Shown here: positions 43,191 to 52,916 of the stretch, piece after piece
Layout: each line of letters begins with the position of its first letter
How positions within the stretch are numbered: position 1 is the first letter of the stretch
The notes under the pieces: generated by a model
The model's input: the letters and a program-made list of their open reading frames with translations, nothing else
What the model was told of the DNA's origin: nothing
Database searches by the model: none
DNA from: Conexivisphaerales archaeon
Lineage (GTDB): Archaea; Thermoproteota; Nitrososphaeria; Conexivisphaerales; DTJL01
Reading direction: 5' to 3'
NCBI GenBank assembly: GCA_038728585.1
Contig: JAVYTR010000004.1
Coordinates: 62,001-126,000 of the forward strand
Length of the DNA: 64,000 nucleotides
Made by a program: the position numbers and the translations under genes

Positions 43191-44095
43191 TCACCCTTCT
43201 CTTTTCATCCATTTTCTACCAATTTTCACATAGTATCTTTCCCATTCTTCTGCGGCCTTCTTGGCTCCGTATGTTATTATAAGTTCGTACGCTAATGATG
43301 CTTTTTCCTGCTTTTCTTTATCAGCGAAGCCTATCTCATCTAAGAATCTTGAAACCTCTGTTATGGATTCAATTCTGAATTGTAGTTCATCAGATCCAGC
43401 CCTGTAGGTCTTCCCCTTTATCGTGTACGGCCTACCACCTCTGAAGCCACACGTGATCTTTGTTGGATGGTATCCGAGAGATTCAGCAACTTCCCATGCC
43501 AACCGAATTAGTTCAGCATCTGTGTTTGACACACAAAGGGATACCGATAATCTTCTCGCTGAATGCGATCTGTTAATCGACACGCTGGGATTGCCGTCGG
43601 CAGTAAAGAAGCCTCTCAGAAATCCTTTTGGGGCTTGGACAACAACCTCCTTTAAGCTAGACAACGGTCTTACGAGGAACGAATACAGCAGCAGGCTTGT
43701 CACCTTTACCTGATACCAATCAGTACCTCTCTTTGATAGCCTGTGCAATTTATAGGAGTTCTTCTTCTGAAGTACGAAGCTAGCAGTCTCTGCGAACTCC
43801 TTGGCGAAACTTTCAGACATGACCTTCAGAAACAGCCTCTTGCCACCATCAGAATCATCAGCCCAGCCATCTCCGAGCCAAGCACCTATGAGAAAGCCGA
43901 GTGAATCTGATGGCTTGGGCTCAAATATGTTTACATTACTATATGGAGAAGTATTGCCTTTTATCCATCTTCTTATTGTGATAAGTGAAGGGACTACATC
44001 CCTTTTTCCTTCAGTGCCTGTTGAATAAGCCTAGCATCCTTTAAGCCCGAATTCTTCACCATCAGGTAGGCTTCTAATCTGTCAGAGTAGCTCAT
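43191..44095 (-). pseudogene. LAGLIDADG homing endonuclease with a one-base frameshift
   Basis: From the ATG at 44095 the frame gives a helical N-terminus (MSYSDRLEAYLMVKNSG, then ARLIQQALKEKG) and meets TAG at once after a GGG run at 44000-44002. One extra G there would join it to the next frame, which reads a helix-turn-helix (ITIRRWIKGNTSPYS), a first DOD motif GFLIGAWLGDGWA, then a second one, FLRGFFTADGNPS, and ends at 43191. The intact product would be about 301 residues, free-standing, not an intein. A strong GGGAGGT lies upstream of the ATG. The frame from ATG at 43820 alone (209 residues) would lack the first motif. Confidence 0.75.
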
Positions 44096-44362
44096 CTGAA
44101 ATAACTACCTCCCAAGAAAGAAAAGAGTAGTATGAATTCTTCATCGATTAAAAAGTAGAAGCTGATATTTAAGGAAACGATAAACAGCAATTCTTTTCCT
44201 TTGACTTGTATTCCTTCCTCTGTTACGTTCTAAATTATTGGTCCTCTATCAAATGCAAAAGTAGAGAGGGACAGAGATATAGCAGACCTATGAATTTCTG
44301 TGGTTTAAAATATCGTCCAGGAAAGAGCAGAGGAGCAGTAATGGTCTTATCGGTATGAAATT

Positions 44363-44921
44363 TCATACTCGGCCCTTTTTCCATTGCAACCTTCTTCTCA
44401 GCGGAATACTTTTTGTTGCTCTTGTTGTTCGATTCACTTCTACCTTCTCGACATCTAAAGTTATTCCTGCATTTGCCCCTGCAATAGGAAGCTCTGCATT
44501 GCAAGGAATCTTTTCTGCAAAGTTACCCTCTATTATGTCAAGAGCCGGGTAATTTGACTTGTTGCCTACAGGCCTGATGCTGTTTACAGAAAAAAAAGGA
44601 GATGATATCTATTGCTCAAGACCTTGGTATCCTGCACCTTCTGTACCCTTTATTGCTATATCCTGAGCTGTGCATAGTACTGAAGCGTTTGGCGCTCGTG
44701 CAATTTCTTCGGTCTAATCCAACTGATACGGTACAACTTTTTCACTTGGTCTAAATCTGGATGGTTGCGACTTTTTGACTTCCAAGTTTTCTACCCGGAT
44801 TCTAGATATTACTCTCCATCTTGCAGGCCATCTACTCAGTGTATGCTTGCCCATCTGTCAGGCCAGGAAATGTAGCCCTTTTGCCTCTGGCAGGTATTCT
44901 TTTGATATGAGGTAATCCCAT
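44363..44921 (-). pseudogene. Strongly decayed protein gene, family unknown
   Basis: Protein-like segments follow one another on the minus strand in changing frames: from ATG at 44921 MGLPHIKRIPARGKRATFPG; then WRVISRIRVENLEVKKSQPS up to a TAG; then, in the same frame, TEEIARAPNASVLCTAQDIA up to another TAG; then, in a shifted frame, SNYPALDIIEGNFAEKIPCN up to a TGA at 44363. At least two stops and two frameshifts are needed to break it this way. I do not recognise the family. Confidence 0.5.
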
Positions 44922-44956
44922 ATCTGAAAAACGAACCGCTTATGCTATAGGCATGA

Positions 44957-45562
44957 CTACAAGATAAAGGATAGAAACTCTTCCTCCGTGTTAGGTATTA
45001 GAGCTGGGTTTGTCATTGCTTCTCTTCCTATGGTTGATGTCGGCGTATTACCGTAGTCATGACCTGGGTAGATTGTCAGTGAAGGGTCTAGCTGCTTTAT
45101 CCTCTTTAGGCTGGCGAATAGCTGCTTCGGGTCGCTTTCCGGCAAGTCGGCTCTCCCGCATGTTCCTACAAAAAGTGTATCACCTGTAAAGATGCAATCA
45201 TCAGTCAGAAAGCAGACCGAGTCAGGGGTATGGCCCGGAGTATGCAGGACAGTCAGCTTTATGCCATTGAACTGAAGTTCATCGCCTTCGTCAAATGCTC
45301 TGTCTTTTTCGATCGGAGATGCCTTGTGGGCCAAAATTGGTATTGATGATAGTCTTGACTTCAGCAAGCTGTTGTCAACGTTATGGTCAAAATGCCTGTG
45401 GGTTGACAATATAGCCTTCAGCTCTAGATTCAACTCCTTTGTCTTGCGAAGTATTACTTCACCTCCAAATGAAGCGTCTATCACTACGCCTGTTTTTCCA
45501 TCATGAACTATGTAGGAAAAATTTTGCATATCACCTACCAGTAGTTGGATAACGTGTTGCAT
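44957..45562 (-). CDS. Metallo-beta-lactamase-fold hydrolase, glyoxalase II-like
   Basis: 201 residues. STHRHFDHNVDN near residue 55 is the metal motif, then HTPGHTPDSVCFL near residue 111, FTGDTLFVGTCGRADL near residue 129 and YPGHDYG near residue 170. This is the glyoxalase II/persulphide dioxygenase group; the short length and SSFGGEVILRK start fit the hydroxyacylglutathione hydrolase-like archaeal forms. The substrate is unknown, since archaea mostly lack glutathione. Confidence 0.85.
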   Translation of the reverse strand: MQHVIQLLVGDMQNFSYIVHDGKTGVVIDASFGGEVILRKTKELNLELKAILSTHRHFDHNVDNSLLKSRLSSIPILAHKASPIEKDRAFDEGDELQFNGIKLTVLHTPGHTPDSVCFLTDDCIFTGDTLFVGTCGRADLPESDPKQLFASLKRIKQLDPSLTIYPGHDYGNTPTSTIGREAMTNPALIPNTEEEFLSFIL

Positions 45563-45587
45563 TCTCTATCTTCTCTTCTTTACTCTT

Positions 45588-46895
45588 TTATGTCTGTTTG
45601 CCTTTCCCTATACCTATTATGTGAGTCCTTGCATCTGACTGGGCTCTGTTTCTGAATACAGCTCTGGCATCGTAGACAAAAGCATCAGGATTCATCCTCC
45701 TCAATCCTGCAATCCCCAGTTCTTTGTACTGGCTGTGGTCAGTAGCTATTACTACAAGTTTGGCATTTTTCAGTGCCTCTTCGACAGACCTTGTAAACAA
45801 GAAATTCTCAGAATTCAGGCTTGGTTCAGCTAACGGGTCCTGGACCACAACTTTGGCCTTTCTTTTTGCAAAGTATGAAGCTATTGTGTAGGCTGGTGAA
45901 AGCCTGTCATCAGCTACGTCACCCCTGAAAGAGAGGCCCAAGACGGCAACTTTATCGCCATCTTTCAATCCGGAAAGATTTGCAGCCTCCTTAGCTATCT
46001 TGAGAGGCTGGCTTTCGTTTATCTTTCTGGCAGTCTTGACAAGCTGCAGGCTCTCACCTTCTTTTTCTGCCAATCTGGTAACAAATACTGGATAGACAGG
46101 AATGCATGCACCACCTACTCCAGCTCCGGGCTTGTGTAGATGGGAATAAGGCTGTGAATTTGCTGCGTTCATTATCTCCCAGTAATCCAATCCTATCTTT
46201 TCACAAAACGAAGCAAGCTCGTTAGCAAGTGCTATGTTGGTATCTCTGTAAACTCCTTCGAACAGTTTTGCGGCTTCAGCTGCTTCTAGAGAGCTCATCC
46301 TTATGATACCTTTTCTTGCAACTTTCGAATAGAGCGCAGAGACTTCATCGAGGGACTTGTTGTCAATTCCGGAAACTATCTTTGGGTAATTCTCTTCGAG
46401 GTCTGCAAGAGCTCTGCCCTCTGAAATTCTTTCCGGGCTGTAGCTTAACATGAAGTCTTCTCCAGCTTTGAGCTTGGAGATTGATTCAATCTCTCTTTTC
46501 AATACGTTGCGAGTAGTACCTGGAGGAACACTTGTTTCAAGTATGACCAGACTCTGCTTGTTCAATGAACGAGCTATATCTCTCGCAGCTTGAAGCAGAT
46601 AAGTGAAATCTGCTTCACCAGCATTTAGCCCTACAGGCACAGCAATAATGACAACCCTTGATTGAGAGACAGCTTCTGCAGCATCTGCTGTTGCAGTTAG
46701 AGTATTGCCGATAGATTCTACAAGCACTTCATTAACCATTGGTTCATCCCTGAAGATCTTCACCCCCTTCTTTATCGCATCGATCCTGTTGGCATTGGTG
46801 TCAGCAACTGTCACTTCGAACCCAGCCCTTAGTAATGCTGCTGCTATGGTTGTTCCTACCCTTCCAGCACCCAATACTGCAATCTTCAACCGCAT
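45588..46895 (-). CDS. Nucleotide-sugar dehydrogenase (UDP-glucose/UDP-ManNAc dehydrogenase family)
   Basis: 435 residues from the ATG at 46895. NAD-binding AVLGAGRVGTTIAAALL near residue 6, ETSVPPGTTRNVL near residue 118, ERISEGRAL and GAGVGGACIPVYP near residue 255 with the catalytic Cys, and the C-terminal domain with VAVLGLSFRGDVADDRLSP. It oxidises a UDP-sugar to the uronate for surface glycan synthesis. Nine bases further up there is an alternative start. The glycosyltransferase is divergently encoded 290 bases away. Confidence 0.87.
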   Translation of the reverse strand: MRLKIAVLGAGRVGTTIAAALLRAGFEVTVADTNANRIDAIKKGVKIFRDEPMVNEVLVESIGNTLTATADAAEAVSQSRVVIIAVPVGLNAGEADFTYLLQAARDIARSLNKQSLVILETSVPPGTTRNVLKREIESISKLKAGEDFMLSYSPERISEGRALADLEENYPKIVSGIDNKSLDEVSALYSKVARKGIIRMSSLEAAEAAKLFEGVYRDTNIALANELASFCEKIGLDYWEIMNAANSQPYSHLHKPGAGVGGACIPVYPVFVTRLAEKEGESLQLVKTARKINESQPLKIAKEAANLSGLKDGDKVAVLGLSFRGDVADDRLSPAYTIASYFAKRKAKVVVQDPLAEPSLNSENFLFTRSVEEALKNAKLVVIATDHSQYKELGIAGLRRMNPDAFVYDARAVFRNRAQSDARTHIIGIGKGKQT

Positions 46896-46904
46896 CGCTA
46901 GCAC

Positions 46905-47182
46905 CGGAAACCCTCATTTTAAAACGCTCTGAAAATGTGGATACTGTTGAATCCGTCATTACGCAGTATCAGCACCAACAACGCTTATGCAGATAACTTT
47001 GATCATGCATAATCAATATTCCAGATAGTCAGCTCATATTGAGCTGAACTGTGTTGCAGGCTCTTTTATGAGTAGTCTTACATTTCGGAAGTATTAGTCT
47101 ACTCTTAATTGAAGAGGTTCAGCAAAGATTATTACGAAACATAACGTGGCTCTGAACAAGGGTTCTGGAAGGAGAAAGCATC
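46905..47182. other. Divergent promoter region with an inverted repeat
   Basis: About 280 bases between the dehydrogenase and the glycosyltransferase. It contains the perfect repeat CAGCTCA-TAT-TGAGCTG at 47030-47046, which could be an operator or a small hairpin, and several AT-rich runs. No gene is visible. Confidence 0.4.
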
Positions 47183-48013
47183 ATGGAGAAGGTGGTGGTT
47201 GTCAACGATTGTGCACATGTCTTTGAAGACCTGATTCCTGAATTGAAGAACGATTATGAAATAGAATTCATACAGCGCACCAGGAGCTTGACATCAAAGA
47301 CTTTCAGTCTTCTCTGGCAGATACTAAGGGCTGATGGCAGCCTATATCATGTAAATTATGCTTTGCAGGATGCCTATCTTGTTAGCAAGCTGAAACATCA
47401 TCTTGATGTTCTGCATATACATGGCTCAGACATAAGGCAGACGATAGACACTTCAAAATATGGCTGGATGGTAAGAAGCAACCTGAAAAATGCTAGAAGA
47501 GTTGTCTACGCTACACCAGACCTCGAAGATAGGGTGAAAACATACAGAAACGATGCTGTCTATCTTCCCACGCCAGTAAGGCTTGATCTGTTCAACCTGA
47601 AGTCTCATTACAATCCAAAACCTGTCGCCTTGGCATTCAGACTTGCTTATGAAGAAATTCCTCCTTTGCTTATCGATGAGCTGAACAGATATGGCATTGA
47701 TTTGACTGTATTGGAAAGAAACATTCCTTACAGCAAGATGCCCGAAACACTTGCAAAATACGATATATTCATAGACAGGTTTACGATTCCTAGTCTCTCA
47801 AAAACATGCCTCGAAGCTATGAGCACAGGCCTGGCAACGATAGATTACAGGCATCTGGCCGACCTGTCTTCTAGAATAAGGTTTCTCTCTGACCCTTCGA
47901 ACGTCAAGGCTGCGGGAGAGGAGAATAGAAAGTATGTAGAAGCCAACCATGATTCAAAAGTTGTTGCCAAGAACCTTTCGCTGATCTGGGACGAGCTACT
48001 CCAGAAACGTTGA
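47183..48013 (+). CDS. Glycosyltransferase, GT4-like, short
   Basis: 276 residues. HIHGSDIRQTID near residue 78 and a C-terminal YDIFIDRFTIPSLSKTCLEAMSTGLATI match the GT4 acceptor and the E-x7-E type nucleotide-sugar site (Glu in CLEAMSTG). It is shorter than usual (about 350-400), with a reduced N-terminal half. It probably adds a sugar to a lipid-linked or protein glycan; the donor may come from the dehydrogenase next door. Confidence 0.72.
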   Translation: MEKVVVVNDCAHVFEDLIPELKNDYEIEFIQRTRSLTSKTFSLLWQILRADGSLYHVNYALQDAYLVSKLKHHLDVLHIHGSDIRQTIDTSKYGWMVRSNLKNARRVVYATPDLEDRVKTYRNDAVYLPTPVRLDLFNLKSHYNPKPVALAFRLAYEEIPPLLIDELNRYGIDLTVLERNIPYSKMPETLAKYDIFIDRFTIPSLSKTCLEAMSTGLATIDYRHLADLSSRIRFLSDPSNVKAAGEENRKYVEANHDSKVVAKNLSLIWDELLQKR

Positions 48014-48163
48014 ATCTTTGACAAGACCTTACAGATACAAGTGAGAATTCCGGGCTTTAGTCATCGGTTAGTCCAATGCTTTGCCAAGTTCCTATCAATT
48101 TTCTTACCAAGTCTACTTCCAAACTTGACATGCAAAGATATTGCACAATAATAGCCTATCTTC

Positions 48164-48700
48164 CTATCTTGTTTCTCCGTAAATTCTCTTTCTGTACTGG
48201 ATTATTCTAGAGTAATATGCCAGAGCGAAGGAAGCTATCAGCAGGACTATCCCCCAGACCAGCAGTGGCTTGAGCTGGTATAAGGCTGCCCAGACCCCAG
48301 AGATGTACAACGTATAAGTTGAACCATACGATGTGATTATTACTATGTACTTGCCAGGCTGTTCGATGCTCAGTCTAAGACTCAAAGTGGTATTGCCGTC
48401 ATACATCGGGAAAAGAAAAGATTGTGGTATGCCCTTTGGATTTGGATTGTTGTTAATCAACTGAATAGTAAGATTTCCCTCCTGACTCTTTGTAGCGATA
48501 AGCACTATCGTCCTGTTGGCTTGGATAGGAGGTATCTCGAAAGTTTCGATCGCATAAGGAGAGTTCGGCGTATATGCCACGTTTGGGCCTGTCCTGTAAA
48601 TCTGACTCTGAATCTCTAGATATGGAGCGATGGAGCCTGTGAGGATCAAAGCTACGCTGAGCAGTCCTGAAACGATGGCTGCTATCGCCACCTTCTCCAT
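48164..48700 (-). CDS. Membrane protein with outer beta domain
   Basis: 178 residues: an N-terminal helix (IAAIVSGLLSVALILTGSIA), an outer domain of about 110 residues with five sequons (NRT, NLT, NTT and others), and a C-terminal helix (LLVWGIVLLIASFALAYY) with a basic tail. No known family. It follows the anchored protein upstream by 52 bases. Confidence 0.6.
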   Translation of the reverse strand: MEKVAIAAIVSGLLSVALILTGSIAPYLEIQSQIYRTGPNVAYTPNSPYAIETFEIPPIQANRTIVLIATKSQEGNLTIQLINNNPNPKGIPQSFLFPMYDGNTTLSLRLSIEQPGKYIVIITSYGSTYTLYISGVWAALYQLKPLLVWGIVLLIASFALAYYSRIIQYRKRIYGETR

Positions 48701-48752
48701 GTAACCATGGCAACCCCATGTGGTTCTTATTCCTTCGCATTCGGTTCTGAGT

Positions 48753-49718
48753 CTAGAAGCCTTGCAGCTGAGGCCCTACCTCCTGTGCAGTGTAAGGAAT
48801 GTTGGCTACATCAAAATTATCCATGATGTAATAGCTTGAGCCGTATTCGTAGGTTCTTTTGAATGTATTGAAATGCTGAAGTGATGAAGATTGACTTTCA
48901 AATCCTACCGCATATATCGCCATGAATCCCTTGCTTGTGAGCAGAACTGCCTTCGACGCTATCTCACTCCCAGAGACCTGCGTTGGAAAGTTGAGATAGT
49001 ATAATGCAAGAAAACTTGTCCTTCCCCCCATTGCTGCATAGATGGCTTTCTGAACCGTTTCGTTCGCAAACAGGCTCTTGTACTTGCCTACAATCGCGTT
49101 GATAGCAAGCTGGATATCGGCTGAGGGGTTCTTTGAACCCTGGGTATATACTATGTAGCCGTTGTAGAAGAACAGCCTTCCTGCTGTAAGGGTCCTTGTT
49201 ACAGTGTCGTTGTTAAAGATATCGAAGATGGTGAACCCCCTGTAATATTCCTTGACTACAGTTGGAGTGCTGTTGAGCTTCTGATAGATCAGGTTGTATG
49301 AGAAAGGTGTAGGCTTCAAAAAGTTGATTTCTGTACTGTTAGCTAAAGGTGAGCTGGGCGGAAGCTCATATCCGGCTATGAATGTCAGGTTTCTGTCTGT
49401 CAGACCCATTCTGATCTGGTAGATGTTAAGGAAAAAATTGCTCACGCTGGTTATGCCCACACTATTGGCTCCTGAGATGTTGATTGCGCTGGCAGTCATT
49501 GCGTTATAAGGAACCAGCTGCATCCAATCCTGGCTTGAAATCCATGTTTGAAAGACTGTCATATTCTCTGGGAAATGGTAGATCGATGGCCCAGTAGGGT
49601 ATACAAGAAAGAGGGTGATTCCTGTGAGGATGCCAAAGACAGCTACGAAGGTGATGGCAAAGAGCTTAATGTTGCTTCCCTGACCTTTCTTTCTTTCCTG
49701 AACCCTCTTTCTGGCCAT
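48753..49718 (-). CDS. Membrane-anchored extracellular protein
   Basis: 321 residues. Basic start (MARKRVQERKKGQGSN), one helix (FAITFVAVFGILTGITLFLV), then a long outer domain with aromatic-rich strands and several NxS/T sites; no cysteines. It is probably a surface protein tied to the gene behind it. No family recognised. Confidence 0.6.
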   Translation of the reverse strand: MARKRVQERKKGQGSNIKLFAITFVAVFGILTGITLFLVYPTGPSIYHFPENMTVFQTWISSQDWMQLVPYNAMTASAINISGANSVGITSVSNFFLNIYQIRMGLTDRNLTFIAGYELPPSSPLANSTEINFLKPTPFSYNLIYQKLNSTPTVVKEYYRGFTIFDIFNNDTVTRTLTAGRLFFYNGYIVYTQGSKNPSADIQLAINAIVGKYKSLFANETVQKAIYAAMGGRTSFLALYYLNFPTQVSGSEIASKAVLLTSKGFMAIYAVGFESQSSSLQHFNTFKRTYEYGSSYYIMDNFDVANIPYTAQEVGPQLQGF

Positions 49719-49763
49719 ATATTGTCAAGTATGCTCTACTGTGCTTTATGTATTTAACTAAGC

Positions 49764-50165
49764 ATGCAGAAACAGATAAAAAGGAAGAGTAGCAAAAATA
49801 CATCGTTGATAATAAAGACGCTTGAGACAATATTACTCAAATCTGTCTACTATTTTCTTATTGCTCTAGCATTTGATTCCGTCATATTTCTGTCGTTGTA
49901 TGCCTTGAGTGGATACGACACTGCTGTATATGTATTTGGTCTCCTGATCTTTCTGGAAACTGCCGCACTATTTCTTGCAGGAGGAATTGCCGATTTTACC
50001 GAGTCATACGGCTCGATTAATCTGAGGAATTTCTTTGGTAAAAAGAAAGTAGCATACTCAAAGGAAAAGCACAAGAAGAACGAAGTCATAGGAGCTTCGT
50101 TAATTCTGGCAGGAATTTGGTTTATAGCCCTAGCATTCCTGATGTTCATTATGCATATTCCATAA
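49764..50165 (+). CDS. Small membrane protein, three helices
   Basis: 133 residues with hydrophobic segments at about 25-48, 53-75 and 108-130, joined by lysine-rich loops (FFGKKKVAYSKEKHKKN). Divergent from the anchored surface protein; a TATA-like TTTATGTATTTAAC lies between the two starts. Function unknown. Confidence 0.6.
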   Translation: MQKQIKRKSSKNTSLIIKTLETILLKSVYYFLIALAFDSVIFLSLYALSGYDTAVYVFGLLIFLETAALFLAGGIADFTESYGSINLRNFFGKKKVAYSKEKHKKNEVIGASLILAGIWFIALAFLMFIMHIP

Positions 50166-50203
50166 TAGGGAAGTTACAAATAAAAAATGATGTTGAGCTT
50201 GTT

Positions 50204-52753
50204 TTATTTCTTGCGAGCGGCCACGAATATTGCTACGAGTATAGCTAGTATTGCCACGACGATTGAACCGTAGGAAACGTAAGTTGCTGTGTTAAGCGAT
50301 GATTGCAGGCTGCTTATCTGGCTGTTGAGCTGCTGTATTGTCCCTGACAGTGTGTTGACGCTCTGCTGCACTCCTGCTACCTGTGAAGAAGTAGCGTATC
50401 CCTGCAGAGCGTTTGATACGTACTTCGTCAGATTCACGAGCCCGCTTGTTTGAGATGGTAGATAGCTAACAGTGCTTCTCGTAGGCACGTGAGTCAGCCT
50501 CAGGTAGTAGAGACCAGGTAGCTGAGGAGTCCACGAAACATTGTAGAACCCTTCTGCCCCGGTTACAAAGGTGAACGCTGTATTCCAGGTTGAGTTGTCT
50601 GTGCTGTACTGAAGTGTGACGTTTGCAGCTGAAATCGGCAGGTGAGTAGTTGGGTCAGTTAGATTACCGGTTATTGTGATCGGCGTTGGTGGTCCCCAAA
50701 CTAAAGCTGGAGGCAATGGGACAGTCGTAGGAGGTATTGTGGAGGGTGGCGTATAGGCTGTTGGTGTGTAGCCTGCAGCAGTTAGCAGCTGAGCTGCCTT
50801 GGCAGGGTCATACGGGTCTGGAACTACACTCGGGTTGACCCATTGACCATACGGAGGAGCCCAGTCGCTCGCTCCAGGTGTACCTGCACCGACCAGAAGA
50901 CTGTTGATTATGTTCTGCCTTGGTATGAGGTAGCTGAAGGCTCTCCTGATGTCCCTTGCTGCCTGCGCTGCCATTGCTGGGTTAGATTGACCAACAGGGG
51001 TGGCTGTGCCTGTACCCCATATCGGGTCTCTCATGTTTACTCCCATTTCTTGGAAGCCCAGTTCAGGTCCTTGTATGACGTTTGCACCGATAGACTTTAG
51101 CTGGTTAACGTATGGAGCGAGGGCATAGTTGGTGTCGAGCTGGTTTACTGTTCCAGTCTTGAATGCTGCTATTGCTGCATCAGCGCCGTTTATCCATACC
51201 ACGTTGTATGTCTGTACAGTAAACTGTCCTATGGCTCTTAGGCCAGAGGCATTCCAGTAGTTGTTGTACTGAACAAGGTGTCCAGTGTTGGTTGTTGCAT
51301 CAAAGCCTGTGAAGATGTATGGCCCATTGCTGAACGGACCTGATATTGGCTTACCATTCCATGCACCTCCTGGATCAACAGCTGTTACGACTGTTCCGTT
51401 CGGATAGGTGTCAGGACCTGACGCTGTTGAATATGGAAGTTGGCTCCAGCTTGCAGGAGCAAAGTAACCAAGGTAGTGCATAGGTAGAGGAGCAATTGCA
51501 GTCCACGTCTCATTCATAAATGCATATGGCTGTGGAACACGAAGGGTGAATGTATTGGTGCCAGTTGCAGTGACATACCAGTTCGTGGCTGGTGCACCAG
51601 CAGACTGGTCGATGGTTATTGTGCTACCGCTAAGGCTGATTCCGGAATCAGGTGTTACCGGGTTTGTTCCGTTCAGGTGACTGAATACAAAGTTGGCAAC
51701 AGACGGGCTTGAGAATGTAAAGTGTCCGACGTTGCCCAGCTGGATGAGCATGCTGCTCTGTCCTACATAACCTGAGTACGGGTTGAACAGAGATTCATAT
51801 GTGAATACAAAGTCATCAGCAGTTACAGGAACCCCGTCCTGGAAGTTGTTTGGTCTGAACGTTATCGTCCAGTTCTTTCCATCAGGTGTGGAAGTGATTG
51901 ATGTTGCTAGCGCCTTGTAGTATGTCAGGGTTCTTGTGTCAATTTCTTGCAGTCCTGCCAATGTGGGTGAATACATGAAAAGAGCATAGAAGGAGTTGCT
52001 TGAGCTAACAGGTAATGGATTAAGGTTTCCTTGCGGGAATACGTTACCGGCTTCAGCAAAGTTGACTGTAGTTACTCCAGAGTAGTGCTGAACATCGGGG
52101 AAAGTGACCTCGTTCCATGTGTTGTTTCCTCCGTAGTCCTGTATGTTAGGTGCTCTTGCGATTATCCAGTTGGTATAGTAGATGACATCGTTTGGTGAGT
52201 CATTCTGTACAATTGCCTGTACTTGCCATATGTCTTGTCTGGCTTGAGTTAGGTTTGTTGTACTCTCTGCCTGCTGAATCAGCTGGTTAACCTGAGTGTT
52301 GTTGTAAAGATAGTAGTTGTTCCCTATCGGAGCCATGTTATCACATGTACCCAGATACTGGAACAACCAGCCATCAGGTACAACGCTCGTTGATCCCCAG
52401 CCTATGAACCCTACATCATAACCTCCGTGGTTAAAGTCAGCTCCGGCCTGGGAGCAGTTTGACGCACTTGTAAAGAACAGTCTCGGTATCAATTCAGAGA
52501 AGGTGACATAGACCACCTGAGCATTGATACCTACGCTCTGGAATGATGTCGCTATGATCGAAGCGTACTGCCTCCTTACAGGGTTGCTTGTAGGAGCGAG
52601 CAAAGTCATGCTGAATATGGGCTGGTTGGCTGCATATGCTGTCGAAACCGCTGGTGTGATTGCACCAAAGAGGATTGAATAAGCCGCTACCGCTAGAAAT
52701 ACACCTAGTAGAATCTGCTTTTTAGGTGACATATCCTCACTGAGGCGTGACAT
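50204..52753 (-). CDS. Dipeptide/oligopeptide ABC transporter substrate-binding protein, membrane-anchored
   Basis: 849 residues. An N-terminal signal (ILLGVFLAVAAYSILFGAIT) leads to the extracytoplasmic SBP_bac_5 domain, with FRPNNFQDGVPVTADDFVFT near residue 300 as its signature. After it comes a beta domain (ITITGNLTDPTTHLPISAAN), a glutamine/serine coiled coil and a C-terminal membrane helix (SIVVAILAILVAIFVAARKK). This double-anchored build is typical of archaeal peptide-binding proteins. It is separated from its permease and ATPase genes by the regulator gene at 52917. An ATG at residue 8 is an alternative start. Confidence 0.87.
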   Translation of the reverse strand: MSRLSEDMSPKKQILLGVFLAVAAYSILFGAITPAVSTAYAANQPIFSMTLLAPTSNPVRRQYASIIATSFQSVGINAQVVYVTFSELIPRLFFTSASNCSQAGADFNHGGYDVGFIGWGSTSVVPDGWLFQYLGTCDNMAPIGNNYYLYNNTQVNQLIQQAESTTNLTQARQDIWQVQAIVQNDSPNDVIYYTNWIIARAPNIQDYGGNNTWNEVTFPDVQHYSGVTTVNFAEAGNVFPQGNLNPLPVSSSNSFYALFMYSPTLAGLQEIDTRTLTYYKALATSITSTPDGKNWTITFRPNNFQDGVPVTADDFVFTYESLFNPYSGYVGQSSMLIQLGNVGHFTFSSPSVANFVFSHLNGTNPVTPDSGISLSGSTITIDQSAGAPATNWYVTATGTNTFTLRVPQPYAFMNETWTAIAPLPMHYLGYFAPASWSQLPYSTASGPDTYPNGTVVTAVDPGGAWNGKPISGPFSNGPYIFTGFDATTNTGHLVQYNNYWNASGLRAIGQFTVQTYNVVWINGADAAIAAFKTGTVNQLDTNYALAPYVNQLKSIGANVIQGPELGFQEMGVNMRDPIWGTGTATPVGQSNPAMAAQAARDIRRAFSYLIPRQNIINSLLVGAGTPGASDWAPPYGQWVNPSVVPDPYDPAKAAQLLTAAGYTPTAYTPPSTIPPTTVPLPPALVWGPPTPITITGNLTDPTTHLPISAANVTLQYSTDNSTWNTAFTFVTGAEGFYNVSWTPQLPGLYYLRLTHVPTRSTVSYLPSQTSGLVNLTKYVSNALQGYATSSQVAGVQQSVNTLSGTIQQLNSQISSLQSSLNTATYVSYGSIVVAILAILVAIFVAARKK

Positions 52754-52878
52754 GAATATCTTATTTATACTTTGCGAAACGGTTAATAAAATAACTCCAA
52801 TCGCGCAAATTAACCTGTATTAATGTAGTTGTTTTTGAAAGATGTCTGAAATATGCCGCAAGTTGCGTGCAGTTGTAC

Positions 52879-52896
52879 GAAAAAATATATATATTA
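52879..52896 (+). promoter_or_regulatory. BRE/TATA promoter of the winged-helix-like gene
   Basis: CGAAAAA (BRE) is followed by TATATATATT, centred 27 bases before the ATG at 52917, an almost ideal archaeal promoter. It fixes the start and indicates a leaderless message. Confidence 0.65.
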
Positions 52897-52916
52897 ATTT
52901 TGATATTATGTTTTTG

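Noticed and set aside
44235-44504. 89-residue minus-strand frame as a gene
   Set aside because: Its frame conflicts with the better protein-like segments of the decayed gene and its composition is cysteine/arginine-rich shadow text.
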